Program-made: the position numbers and the translations under genes
Notes under the pieces: model-generated
Told to the model about the DNA's origin: nothing
Seen by the model: the letters and a program-made list of their open reading frames with translations, nothing else
The model's database searches: none
Assembly (NCBI RefSeq): GCF_003177035.1
Contig: NZ_CP029488.1
Span: 2,604,001 to 2,668,000, forward strand
Direction of reading: 5' to 3'
Length of the DNA stretch: 64,000 bases
DNA from: Salinisphaera sp. LB1
Lineage (GTDB): Bacteria; Pseudomonadota; Gammaproteobacteria; Nevskiales; Salinisphaeraceae
Shown here: one piece after another, positions 1 through 7,929 of the stretch
Layout of the letters: the number at the start of each line of letters is the position of its first letter
Numbering within the stretch: position 1 is the stretch's first letter

Positions 1-2
1 GC

Positions 3-968
3 ATGGAGCCCGACGATATCGCGCACCTGGTGGCCGAGCATCGCGCCGTGCTCGATGCCATGCACGAAGGCGTGATCGTGCGCGACGCAACCGGCCGGGT
101 ACGGCTGGTCAATCCGGCGGCACGGCGGCTGCTGGAGGCCGCGGCGGCGCGTGGCCCGGCGGTGGGCGATATCATGGACGACCCGCGGCGCAACGCCGGG
201 CGGCGGGGCCAGAACGTGGATCTCGATCTGGAGATTGGCGGCCGGCGTTTTCTGGGCAGTCTGAGGCCGATGGGCGCGACATCCCCGGCCGGCAGTGTGG
301 TCACCTTCCGCGACAGCCGTGAATTGCAGCGTCTCGGCGAGGAGTTGACCGGGGTGCGCCGCTATGCCCGGGCGCTGCGCGCGACCACGCACGATTTCAA
401 GAATAAGCTGCACGTGATCCTGGGGCTCACCCAGGCCGGCGATGTGGCCACGCTGTCCGGTTACGTACGCGAGTTGGTGGACTTGCGCGCGGCGGCCACC
501 GAATCGCTGGTCGAGCGGGTGGCCGAGCCGATTCTGGCCGGTTTTCTGATCGGCAAGCAGAACGAGGCCCGCGAACAGGCGATCGATCTGCGCATCGCGG
601 TCGACGCGGTCATTCCGCCCGCCGCGGCCGATTACGATCTGCACGGGCTGGTGACGATTATCGGCAACGTGCTCGACAATGCCTTCGAGGCGACGGCCGG
701 GTGCGCGGCGCCGGTGGTGGCGCTCACCCTGGCGCTGGAGGCCGATATGCTGGCCGTGGTCGTGCAGGACAACGGCCACGGTATGGCCGCGGAGTTGCTC
801 GATCGTGCCCGCGAGGCCGGGGTGTCGTCCAAGGGGGCACAACGCGGCCTCGGGCTGCATCTGGTGGAAACCCGGCTGGCGGCGGTCGGCGGCTCGCTTG
901 CGATCTATTCCGAACCCGATCGCGGCACACTGGTCGAGATCACTTGCCCATACCGGGGGGCGGTATGA
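3..968 (+). CDS. CitA/DcuS-like sensor histidine kinase, C-terminal part (5' end outside window)
   Basis: This is the cytoplasmic half of a two-component sensor kinase of the CitA/DcuS type. The reading frame is open to the window edge. Full family members have about 540 residues, so the periplasmic sensor and membrane segments most likely lie upstream. Residues 1-105 form a PAS domain (begins MEPDDIAHLVAEHRAVLDAM). The phospho-acceptor region THDFKNKLHVILGL around His130 is the hallmark H-box of this family. The ATPase domain has the N-box (IIGNVLDNAFEA), the DNGHGM G-box and a GLGLHLV box. The stop codon overlaps the start of the response regulator by four bases (ATGA), so the two are co-translated. 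Family knowledge suggests sensing of a di- or tricarboxylate, but the ligand domain is not visible. An importer for quaternary amines follows, so control of that importer is possible but unproven. Confidence 0.85.
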   Translation: MEPDDIAHLVAEHRAVLDAMHEGVIVRDATGRVRLVNPAARRLLEAAAARGPAVGDIMDDPRRNAGRRGQNVDLDLEIGGRRFLGSLRPMGATSPAGSVVTFRDSRELQRLGEELTGVRRYARALRATTHDFKNKLHVILGLTQAGDVATLSGYVRELVDLRAAATESLVERVAEPILAGFLIGKQNEAREQAIDLRIAVDAVIPPAAADYDLHGLVTIIGNVLDNAFEATAGCAAPVVALTLALEADMLAVVVQDNGHGMAAELLDRAREAGVSSKGAQRGLGLHLVETRLAAVGGSLAIYSEPDRGTLVEITCPYRGAV

Positions 969-1684
969 ACGTGCTGATTGTCGAGGATGACCCGATGGTC
1001 GGCCAGCTCAACGCCGCCTATCTGGCACGCGTGGCGGGCATGCGCCTGATCAGCCGCTGCAGCGATGTGGTCAGCGCCCTGGCCGTGCTGGAACGGGAAA
1101 CGATCGATCTGGTGCTGCTCGATGTATACCTCGGTCGCCGCAGCGGACTGGAGGTGGCGGAATGGCTCTACGTGCACCGGCCCGAGGTGGATATCGTGCT
1201 CATCACCGCCGCCAGCGAACCGCAAACCGTACGCGCGGCCCGGCGTCTGGGCGTGACGGATTATCTCATCAAACCCTTCACCTTCGAGCGGTTCGCCGAC
1301 GCGATCGACGCCGCGCGCCGGCGCCGTCACGCGCTCAAGGATCTGGCCGGGCCGGTCGATCAGCGCGCGCTGGATGCGTTGTTCCGGACCCGTTCGCGCC
1401 CGAGCCTGCGCGCCGACGAGCTGCCCAAGGGGCTGACCGCGCGAACGCTCGCCCAGATCGCGGCCGCGCTGCTGGTGGTCGGCCCCGAGAGTTTTGCCAC
1501 CGAGGCGGTGACCGAACGCACCGGCATGTCCCGGGTATCGGTACGCAAGTATCTGCGGTATCTGGTGTCCTGCGACATCCTCGACGAGACCTTCGCCTAC
1601 GGCCAGATCGGCCGGCCGGCGTTCGCTTATCGTTGCCTGGATCGCCGCGCACTGGAACGTATGGCCGGAATCGGCGACGATTGA
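965..1684 (+). CDS. CitB/DcuR-like response regulator
   Basis: This is the partner regulator of the preceding kinase, 239 residues. The start is the ATG overlapping the kinase stop (MNVLIVEDDP). A longer upstream reading of the same frame lies inside the kinase gene and is not needed. The receiver domain spans residues 1-120, with acidic pocket D8/D9, phospho-acceptor Asp53 (LVLLDVYLG), Thr81 and Lys103 (LIKPF). The C-terminal half contains a helix-turn-helix (TERTGMSRVSVRKYLRYL) of the CitB/DcuR type, followed by the conserved FAYG..GRP-ayRY-like tail. It should bind DNA as a dimer after phosphorylation and activate transport or metabolism genes. The immediately downstream ABC importer is a candidate target by position only. 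Confidence 0.87.
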   Translation: MNVLIVEDDPMVGQLNAAYLARVAGMRLISRCSDVVSALAVLERETIDLVLLDVYLGRRSGLEVAEWLYVHRPEVDIVLITAASEPQTVRAARRLGVTDYLIKPFTFERFADAIDAARRRRHALKDLAGPVDQRALDALFRTRSRPSLRADELPKGLTARTLAQIAAALLVVGPESFATEAVTERTGMSRVSVRKYLRYLVSCDILDETFAYGQIGRPAFAYRCLDRRALERMAGIGDD

Positions 1685-1783
1685 TTGCATCCTTATGACT
1701 ATGAAACCGCGTATGTCGATAGCGGTTGCACCGCGCGCGCCTCGATTGCAATTTCGACTGTCTGCTTTTTGCCGGATCGCCTC

Positions 1784-2866
1784 TTGATCGAATTCTCTTC
1801 TGTCACCAAACGATTTCCGGATGGCACGGTCGCGGTCGATTCGCTTGACCTGACCATGGCCACTGGCGAGCTCACTGTACTGGTCGGCCCGTCGGGCTGT
1901 GGCAAGACCACCTCGCTGCGCATGATCAACCGGCTGGATGAAGCCAGCGAAGGCACCATCGCGGTCGACGGCCAGGATGTCCGCTCGCGCAGCCTCACCG
2001 ACCTGCGTCGTGGCATGGGGTACGTCATGCAGCATTCCGGGCTGTTCCCGCACCGCACGATCGGCGACAACATCGCGACCGTGCCGCGTCTGCTCGGGTG
2101 GGGCAAGAAACGCATCGCCGCGCGTGTGGACGAACTGATCGACACGGTCGGGCTGGACGCCGACATGGTCGCGCGCTATCCGCACCAGCTCTCCGGCGGG
2201 CAGCAGCAGCGCGTGGGCGTGGCCCGCGCGCTGGCCGCCGATCCGCCGATCATGCTCATGGACGAGCCGTTCGCCGCGGTCGACCCGATTGTGCGCAAGC
2301 GGCTGCAGGACGAATTCCTGGCGCTGCAGGAACGCCTCGGCAAGACCATCGTCTTCGTCACCCACGACATCGACGAAGCCATTCGCCTGGGCGATCGCAT
2401 AGCGGTGTTCGGCGAGGGCGGGCATCTGGCTCAGTTCGCCACCCCGGATGCGCTGCTGGCGTCGCCGCAAAGCGACTTCGTGGTGGATTTTCTCGGCGCC
2501 GAGCCGCAGCTCAAGCGGTTGTCGTTGATCAGTGCGAGCCGTGCCACGCCGATCGAGGCGCCGATCATTGCGCGCGGCGCCGATGCCGAGACCGCAGTCC
2601 GGGCGAGCCGGCAGGCGGGTACCGACTGGGTGCTGGTGCTTGACGACGAACGGCGCGTTGCCGGCTGGCACCGGGTCGCGGCCTATCGCGCCGACACCAC
2701 GCGCCCCGCCGAGCGTTTCGATGCGACCGTGGCCGCCCACGAGACGCTGCGCGCCGCGCTCGGCGCGCTGGTGCTCGCGCCGCTCGGTGTGGTGGCACGC
2801 CTCGACGGTGCCGGCCGCTTCGACGGTCTGCTCGACCAGTCCAGCCTGAACCGGGCACTGTGTTGA
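1784..2866 (+). CDS. Quaternary-amine (glycine betaine/choline type) ABC transporter ATPase, OpuCA/ProV-like
   Basis: This is the ATP-hydrolysing subunit of an osmolyte importer, about 360 residues. Homology begins at [12 protein letters not shown], so a TTG start at 1784 is chosen; an upstream TTG at 1685 would add an unrelated tail. The Walker A motif [10 protein letters not shown]-loop, signature [15 protein letters not shown], Walker [14 protein letters not shown] and switch His (VTHDIDEA) are all present. After residue 240 a poorly conserved region of about 110 residues has the size and look of the CBS pair found in OpuCA, which in that family senses ionic strength. The end overlaps the first permease by seven bases, so translation is coupled. 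The order ATPase-permease-permease-binding protein is that of OpuC/OsmV-type systems. Confidence 0.88.
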   Translation: MIEFSSVTKRFPDGTVAVDSLDLTMATGELTVLVGPSGCGKTTSLRMINRLDEASEGTIAVDGQDVRSRSLTDLRRGMGYVMQHSGLFPHRTIGDNIATVPRLLGWGKKRIAARVDELIDTVGLDADMVARYPHQLSGGQQQRVGVARALAADPPIMLMDEPFAAVDPIVRKRLQDEFLALQERLGKTIVFVTHDIDEAIRLGDRIAVFGEGGHLAQFATPDALLASPQSDFVVDFLGAEPQLKRLSLISASRATPIEAPIIARGADAETAVRASRQAGTDWVLVLDDERRVAGWHRVAAYRADTTRPAERFDATVAAHETLRAALGALVLAPLGVVARLDGAGRFDGLLDQSSLNRALC

Positions 2867-3504
2867 TCCGCTGGGACTGGATCGGCCGCCACGCCGACGA
2901 CATCCTGGCCCAGCTCATCCAGCACGTGGAGCTGACCGGCCTGGCACTTTTGTTCGGTTTCGCCATCGCCTTCCCGCTGGCGCTGGCCGCGATCCGCTGG
3001 CCGCGCCTGTACGGCCCGTCACTGGCGGTGACCGGGATATTGTTCACTGTGCCCTCGCTGGCGTTGTTCATCCTGCTGATTCCGTTCACCGGGCTGTCGA
3101 TGGCGACATCGCTGATCGGATTGACGATCTATACGCTGCTGATCCTGTTCCGCAATATCGTGGAGGGTCTGCGGGGTGTGCCCTTCGACGTACGCGAGGC
3201 CGCCAGGGCGCTCGGGTATTCGCGCACGCGCCAGTTGCTGACCGTCGAACTGCCGATCGCGCTGCCGGTGATCATGGCCGGCCTGCGCATCGCGGCCATC
3301 ACCACCATCGGCCTGGTCACGGTGACCGCACTGATCGGGCAGGGCGGGCTCGGCCGGCTGTTCATCTCCGGCTTCACCCTGCATTTCACGACGCCGCTGC
3401 TGGTGGGCTTCGTGCTCTCGATCGCGTTGGCGGTGGCGGTCGATCTGTCGCTCGCCGGGCTGTTGTGGCTGATCACGCCCTGGAACCGGGGGCGGCGCGC
3501 ATGA
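2860..3504 (+). CDS. Quaternary-amine ABC transporter permease (OpuCB/OsmW-like)
   Basis: This is a membrane subunit of the importer, about 214 residues, with five to six hydrophobic segments. It starts at GTG 2860 or TTG 2863 within the end of the ATPase gene. The EAA loop is visible around residues 105-125 (VREAARALGYSRTRQLLTVELPIALPVI), the contact site for the ATPase. The segment AITTIGLVTVTALIGQGGLGRLF is characteristic of OpuCB/OpuCD permeases. The stop overlaps the ATG of the second permease (ATGA). Confidence 0.88.
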   Translation: MLIRWDWIGRHADDILAQLIQHVELTGLALLFGFAIAFPLALAAIRWPRLYGPSLAVTGILFTVPSLALFILLIPFTGLSMATSLIGLTIYTLLILFRNIVEGLRGVPFDVREAARALGYSRTRQLLTVELPIALPVIMAGLRIAAITTIGLVTVTALIGQGGLGRLFISGFTLHFTTPLLVGFVLSIALAVAVDLSLAGLLWLITPWNRGRRA

Positions 3505-4265
3505 GCGGCGCGGGCGTGGTCTGGCGTCTCGCGCTGGTGGCGGCGCTGTCCTGTCTGGTGGTGGGCTCGGCGTCGGCGCTGGGCCTGGAGGAAGGCGGTA
3601 GCGCGAATATCGTCGGCCAGGTCTGGCACTGGTTTGTCGACCCGACGCATTGGCAGGGCGTGGACGGCCTGCCGCATCGGATCGGCCAGCACATCGGTTA
3701 CGTCGCGGTCTCGACCGTGATCGCCGCGGCGCTCGCGCTGCCGGTCGGCATCGGGCTCGGCCACTACGGCCGGGGCGGGCTCATCGCGATCAATATCGCC
3801 AATATCGGCCGCGCGATCCCGTCTTTCGGGTTGATCATTCTGATGTTCCTGCTGGTAGGCTTCGGTGTGATCCCCGTGCTCGTCGCGCTGGTAGCCCTCG
3901 CCATTCCGCCGATGGTCACCAACAGCTATGTCGGCATGCAGTCGGTCGATCCGGCGGTGCGGCAATCGGCGGCCGCGCTGGGCCTGACTCGTTGGCAACG
4001 CCTGTGGCAGGTCGAACTGCCGATTGCGCTGCCGTTGATCATGGCCGGGGTTCGAACCTCCGCCGTACAGGTCATGTCCACCGCCACGCTCGCGGCCTAT
4101 GTCGGCCTTGGGGGCCTCGGGCGTTATCTCATCGACGGCCTGGCCCAGCAACAACTCGCCCAGGTGGTCGGCGGCGCGATCGTGGTGGCGGTGCTCGCCG
4201 TGCTGACCGAGGCCAGCCTGGCCGGTTTGCAGAAACTGGTGCAGTCGCCGGGACTGGTGCGCTGA
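3501..4265 (+). CDS. Quaternary-amine ABC transporter permease (OpuCD/OsmY-like)
   Basis: This is the second permease, 254 residues from the ATG that overlaps the preceding stop. It begins with a hydrophobic segment (LALVAALSCLVVG), then an extra loop, then the conserved permease core. The EAA-like loop reads VRQSAAALGLTRWQRLWQVELP, and the later segment VMSTATLAAYVGLGGLGRYLI matches the family. It is longer than the first permease by an N-terminal membrane anchor, as in the OsmW/OsmY pair. Both permeases should form the heterodimeric channel served by the same ATPase and binding protein. Confidence 0.88.
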   Translation: MSGAGVVWRLALVAALSCLVVGSASALGLEEGGSANIVGQVWHWFVDPTHWQGVDGLPHRIGQHIGYVAVSTVIAAALALPVGIGLGHYGRGGLIAINIANIGRAIPSFGLIILMFLLVGFGVIPVLVALVALAIPPMVTNSYVGMQSVDPAVRQSAAALGLTRWQRLWQVELPIALPLIMAGVRTSAVQVMSTATLAAYVGLGGLGRYLIDGLAQQQLAQVVGGAIVVAVLAVLTEASLAGLQKLVQSPGLVR

Positions 4266-4334
4266 GGGTGTGGCGTGGTGCCACACATCTGTCATGATCG
4301 ATCGAGGGCATTTACACGAATGGAAAAACAACAC

Positions 4335-5216
4335 ATGAAGAAACTGTCACTCCTGCTGGCCTGTGCGCTGGCGACCGGGTTCATCGCCGGTGAGGCTTCG
4401 GCGGCCAGCAAACCGGTGGTCGTGGGCTCGACCAACTTCACCGAACAGCTGGTTCTCGCCAATATCTATACCGACGTACTCGAAGCGCGCGGCGTGACAG
4501 TGAAGAAACGGCTCAACCTGGGCTCGCGCGAAGTCGTGTTCCCGGCGCTGAAATCCGGCGAGCTGGATGTGCTGCCCGAATATTCGGGCGCGCTGCTGGG
4601 CTTTCTCACCAACGGCAAGTCCAAGGCGCACAAGCAGGCCGCGGTGCTCAAGGCGCTGCGACAAAACCTGCCCAAGGGCATCGTCGCCCTGAAGGCCTCG
4701 TCGGCGCAGGACAAGGACGGCCTGGTGGTCACCCCGGCCACCGCCCGCAAATATCATCTCAAGACGATCGCCGACCTCAAGCCGGTGGCCGGCCAGCTCA
4801 CGTTCGGCGGCCCGCCCGAGGCCAAAACGCGCTATGTCGGCGTGCCGGGTCTCAAGCAGGTCTACGGCGTGCAGTTCAAGAACTTCCGGGCGCTGGATGC
4901 CGGTGGACCGCTCACCCAGAGCGCACTGGCCAGCGGTGCGATCGACGTGGCACGCATGTTCACCACCCAGGGCGTGATTTCGGATCGCGGCTGGGTCCTG
5001 CTCAAGGACAACAAGAACCTCGTGCCGGCGCAGAACATCCTGCCGGTCGCCCGCAAGGCGATACTCACACCGAAGATTCGCAAGGCGCTGAATGATGTCT
5101 CGGCGCAGCTGACCACCGAAGACCTCCAGCGCATGAACCAGCGGGTCAGCGTGAAGCACGACGACCCGGAAACCGTCGCCGAAGACTGGGTGAAACAGCA
5201 CCATCTCGGCCAGTAG
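4335..5216 (+). CDS. Quaternary-amine ABC transporter substrate-binding protein (OpuCC/OsmF-like)
   Basis: This periplasmic binding protein has 293 residues from the chosen ATG, with a clear signal peptide (MKKLSLLLACALATGFIAG, cleavage near EASA-AS). An in-frame ATG at 4320 would add five residues. The mature part begins with KPVVVGSTNFTEQLVLANIY, the usual opening of OpuAC-domain osmolyte-binding proteins, and contains the Glu-Tyr-Ser-Gly stretch (LPEYSGALLGF) seen in this clade. It follows the two permeases after a 69-base gap and completes the importer. The substrate (glycine betaine, choline, carnitine or similar) cannot be read from the sequence. Confidence 0.87.
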   Translation: MKKLSLLLACALATGFIAGEASAASKPVVVGSTNFTEQLVLANIYTDVLEARGVTVKKRLNLGSREVVFPALKSGELDVLPEYSGALLGFLTNGKSKAHKQAAVLKALRQNLPKGIVALKASSAQDKDGLVVTPATARKYHLKTIADLKPVAGQLTFGGPPEAKTRYVGVPGLKQVYGVQFKNFRALDAGGPLTQSALASGAIDVARMFTTQGVISDRGWVLLKDNKNLVPAQNILPVARKAILTPKIRKALNDVSAQLTTEDLQRMNQRVSVKHDDPETVAEDWVKQHHLGQ

Positions 5217-5338
5217 TGTCGCAGGGGCTGGCCGCGCGCATTGTTGCGGCGGCCCTTGACCCGGAATAACGATCCGACCGGCTGTCGCCAACGGCCGGCT
5301 GGTCGGCTAACGGGCCGCCGGTACGGTGCGTTAAACTT

Positions 5339-5932
5339 TTGCGGCCGACTGTGCGCCGTTGGTGGCCGCGAAAGAGCTGGGTTTTCGCGCAGCAAGCACT
5401 GGACGTCCGGTTGGAGCGCCAGGGGGCCTGGGCGGCGATATACGACAACGTGGTGATCGGCCCGGGTTCCGACGCCGACGTGCCGGCCTGCGCGGTCTTG
5501 CCGCCCGGACATTTATCGCACGCTGTGCGTCGAACCCGGGGCGCCGCAACGGTGGGCGGCTACAAAACCGAAAGCAAACACGAGCGCTGCGGGTCGGATG
5601 CCGCGCTCGGCGAGCGCATCAGCATGGGTCCGGACCGTTTCTTCGACGGCGGCCGTTTCGAGCCCGGCGTGCCGTTGGACGGCTTCGGCGCACCGCGCGC
5701 CTTTGCCGCGATGCAGGCGGTGTGCGGCGCGGTGTCCATGGCCTCGGGCTTCACCATCACGTATGAGTTGTTGTTCATCGAACGGGTGATCGTGGCCATC
5801 GCCGGGGTGTCGCTCGTGCTCGGCATCCCGCATGTCGCGCAGCGACTCAATGCCGAGGAAGTCGATACGGCCGACATAGGCGAATTATTTTCGTTTATTG
5901 GCGTTCATTCGAGGACGGTTTTCTTCCACTGA
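5339..5932 (+). CDS. Hypothetical protein (uncertain), in the 5217-5946 gap
   Basis: This is the only reading frame in the 730-base gap with codon use like the real neighbours: from about 5440 onward third positions are mostly G or C. It would give up to 197 residues, but I see no good ribosome-binding site and the first 40 residues look non-coding, so the true start may be internal. The C-terminal part holds one hydrophobic stretch (RVIVAIAGVSLVLGIP), possibly a membrane helix. I do not recognise it. It could be a decayed gene. The rest of the gap, 5217-5338, shows nothing I can name. Confidence 0.3.
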   Translation: MRPTVRRWWPRKSWVFAQQALDVRLERQGAWAAIYDNVVIGPGSDADVPACAVLPPGHLSHAVRRTRGAATVGGYKTESKHERCGSDAALGERISMGPDRFFDGGRFEPGVPLDGFGAPRAFAAMQAVCGAVSMASGFTITYELLFIERVIVAIAGVSLVLGIPHVAQRLNAEEVDTADIGELFSFIGVHSRTVFFH

Positions 5933-5946
5933 GGCTCGACTCGCGA

Positions 5947-6858
5947 TCAACCGGTAGCGCCCGGCTCGGCCGCCGCTGCGTCGAGGGTCTGTTCGACCAG
6001 GGCCGTAAACGCATCGAAGGCCGGATGCTGGACGCTCGGGGAGCGATGAATTTCCAGTACCGCCTCCGGTAATTGCGGCAGGCCGGCTTTTTCGCCCAGC
6101 GTGTGCCAGCCCGGCGGCAGAGTGCGCCGGCCGGTGATCGTCACCGCGCGGCCTTGATCGACCGCCACACGCAGGCCGGTCGGGCTCTGGCTCGTATAGT
6201 CGATCTGCCATGTTCGGCCGATACGCGTGAGGGCTTCCAGCGCCCGGCGGCGGTAGGCGCATTGCTCGGGGAACAGCGCCAGCGGTACCGGCTGGTCGGG
6301 AACGAGTTCGAAATCGCGGTGGGCGGCCCAGACCAGGGTTTCGGTGCCCACGCGTCGGGCGGTGCTGGCCGCCGAGTGCTGCACCGTGAGCACGAGATCC
6401 AGCGCGCCGGCCTCGAGTTGTTCGATGAGTTCGGTCGACATGCGGCAATGAATATGCGGGCGGACCGCCGGATGCGAGGCCGCGAAGGCGCGCAGCACCT
6501 GTGGCAACCAGGTTTCCGCGTAGTCCTCGGGCAGGCCGAAACGGAGCGTGGTCGGTTGGGCGGACGGCCCGACCGCACTGACGGCCTCGCGCTGGAGTTG
6601 CAACAGGCGCCGGGCGTAGACCAGAAAAGTCTGGCCGTCGGCGGTCAGGGCCAGCTGGCGGCTGGTGCGGTGCAGCAGCCGCGTGTTGAGTCGGGTCTCG
6701 AGCGTGCGGATTCGCAGGCTGACCGTGGACTGCGTCTTGTGCAGGTACTGACCGGCCGAGGTGAAGCCGCCGGTTTCGGCAACCGCCACGAAGGCGGCGA
6801 GCAGGTCGCTGTCGAGCACCGCTGCCGGCGATCCATGAGGCTCACCGATGGAATCCAT
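5947..6858 (-). CDS. LysR-family transcriptional regulator
   Basis: This is a DNA-binding regulator of 303 residues from the chosen ATG (MDSIGEPHGS), which has GAG at ribosome-binding distance; another ATG at 6900 would add 14 residues. The N-terminal winged helix-turn-helix is clear (LLAAFVAVAETGGFTSAGQYLHKTQSTVSLRIRTLE), followed by the effector-binding domain (TLRFGLPEDYAETWLP opens it). It is divergent from the oxygenase gene at 6977 with 118 bases between. This is the classic arrangement in which a LysR protein controls the neighbouring catabolic operon in response to a pathway substrate. The ligand is unknown. Confidence 0.88.
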   Translation of the reverse strand: MDSIGEPHGSPAAVLDSDLLAAFVAVAETGGFTSAGQYLHKTQSTVSLRIRTLETRLNTRLLHRTSRQLALTADGQTFLVYARRLLQLQREAVSAVGPSAQPTTLRFGLPEDYAETWLPQVLRAFAASHPAVRPHIHCRMSTELIEQLEAGALDLVLTVQHSAASTARRVGTETLVWAAHRDFELVPDQPVPLALFPEQCAYRRRALEALTRIGRTWQIDYTSQSPTGLRVAVDQGRAVTITGRRTLPPGWHTLGEKAGLPQLPEAVLEIHRSPSVQHPAFDAFTALVEQTLDAAAAEPGATG

Positions 6859-6976
6859 TGGAATAACTCGTTTCTCAAATCGATCGATGGCTCTCAGCAT
6901 AAGTCAGGTCGGCGCGCCGGGTCATTGCGGCGCGGCTGGCCGACGGATTTACAGTGCATGATCGAGAGAGGAAAGC
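6859..6976. promoter_or_regulatory. Divergent LysR control region
   Basis: These 118 bases separate the LysR gene from the 6977 oxygenase and must hold both promoters and the LysR operator. A strong ribosome-binding site (GAGAGGAAAGC) precedes the ATG at 6977. TACAGT near 6951 is a possible -10 for the rightward promoter. No convincing -35 was found, so individual elements are not placed. Confidence 0.5.
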
Positions 6977-7870
6977 ATGAGCGAAGCAGCCGTGGTCCTG
7001 GCCGATGCCGAACGGACTGATCTGAGCGATCTGGTGGATACCGAACGCTATCCGCTCGCGGATTTCGCCGGGTCGCGCATGCAAGACGTGATCGAGCGCG
7101 TGCGCGCCGATCTGGACGCCGACGGTTGCGCGGTGCTGCGTGGCTTCATGCGCGCCGATGCGCTGGCACGGGCACGTGCCGAGGGCCGTCAGCTGGCGCA
7201 AAAGACTTTCTATTCCAGCGCCCGGGTCAATGCCTGGTTCACCCGCGACGATCCGAGCCTGGACGAGAGCGATCCGCGGCGCATCTTCATGGATCGCACC
7301 AGCGGTTTCGTGACCCGCGACATGATTCCGGCAGATATGGTGATCCAGCAGCTCTATGTCTCGCCAGCAATGAAGCGGCTGGTCGCAGCCTGTATCGGTG
7401 AGGCGGAAGTCTTCGAGTATGCCGACCCCTTCGCGGGGCTGGTGCAGAACGTGTTGCCGCCGGGCACCTGCCAGCCGTGGCATTACGACACCAACGAGTA
7501 CATCGTCACCATGATGACCGAAAAACCGGACATCGGCGGCGAGTTCCAGTACTGCCCGAATATCCGCTCTGCGGCCGGCGAGAACTACGGCCGCGTGGGT
7601 GCGGTAATCCGCGGCGAGGATACCGACACGCCCAAGACGCTACGCCTGGAGCCGGGCGATCTGCAGCTGTTCAAGGGCCGTTATTCGCTGCATCGCGTGA
7701 CCGAGGTCGGCGGCGAGCGCCAGCGCCATACCGCGATCTTCGCCTATTCGCAGCAGCCCGGCGTGGTCGGCCGGCTGGAGCGCACTCGCCAGCTCTACGG
7801 GCGGGTGTCCGAAGCCCATATCCGGGCCGAACGCGAGCGCGTGGAGCGCGCCGACGGGCTGCTCGACTGA
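6977..7870 (+). CDS. Fe(II)/2-oxoglutarate-dependent oxygenase (HalD/BesD-like fold family, hydroxylase-type metal site)
   Basis: This non-heme iron oxygenase has 297 residues. The facial triad is visible as His169-x-Asp171 (QPWHYDTNE) and His239 (YSLHRVTEV), with Arg250 eleven residues later as the likely 2-oxoglutarate binder. The conserved stretch LEPGDLQLFKGRYSLH is typical of the broad group that pipelines sometimes label HalD/BesD-like. Halogenases of that group have Gly in place of the first Asp; here it is Asp, so hydroxylation or oxidative cleavage is more likely than halogenation. It is the first gene of a presumed operon with an M24-fold protein, a second oxygenase and an osmolyte-binding protein, so a small zwitterionic amine or amino-acid derivative is a plausible substrate (inference). 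Confidence 0.75.
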   Translation: MSEAAVVLADAERTDLSDLVDTERYPLADFAGSRMQDVIERVRADLDADGCAVLRGFMRADALARARAEGRQLAQKTFYSSARVNAWFTRDDPSLDESDPRRIFMDRTSGFVTRDMIPADMVIQQLYVSPAMKRLVAACIGEAEVFEYADPFAGLVQNVLPPGTCQPWHYDTNEYIVTMMTEKPDIGGEFQYCPNIRSAAGENYGRVGAVIRGEDTDTPKTLRLEPGDLQLFKGRYSLHRVTEVGGERQRHTAIFAYSQQPGVVGRLERTRQLYGRVSEAHIRAERERVERADGLLD

Positions 7871-7929
7871 AGGACGCGGCCGACCGCGAACGATCACCGG
7901 CCCGCCGGGCCGCGAAGCGACGAGACGAT

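Noticed and set aside
905-2740. 611-codon open frame on the minus strand
   Set aside because: It lies opposite the response regulator and the ABC ATPase, which have full motifs; long antisense frames are common in GC-rich genes.
6977-7870. Calling the first oxygenase a halogenase
   Set aside because: The metal site has Asp171; halogenases of the BesD/HalD type have Gly there.
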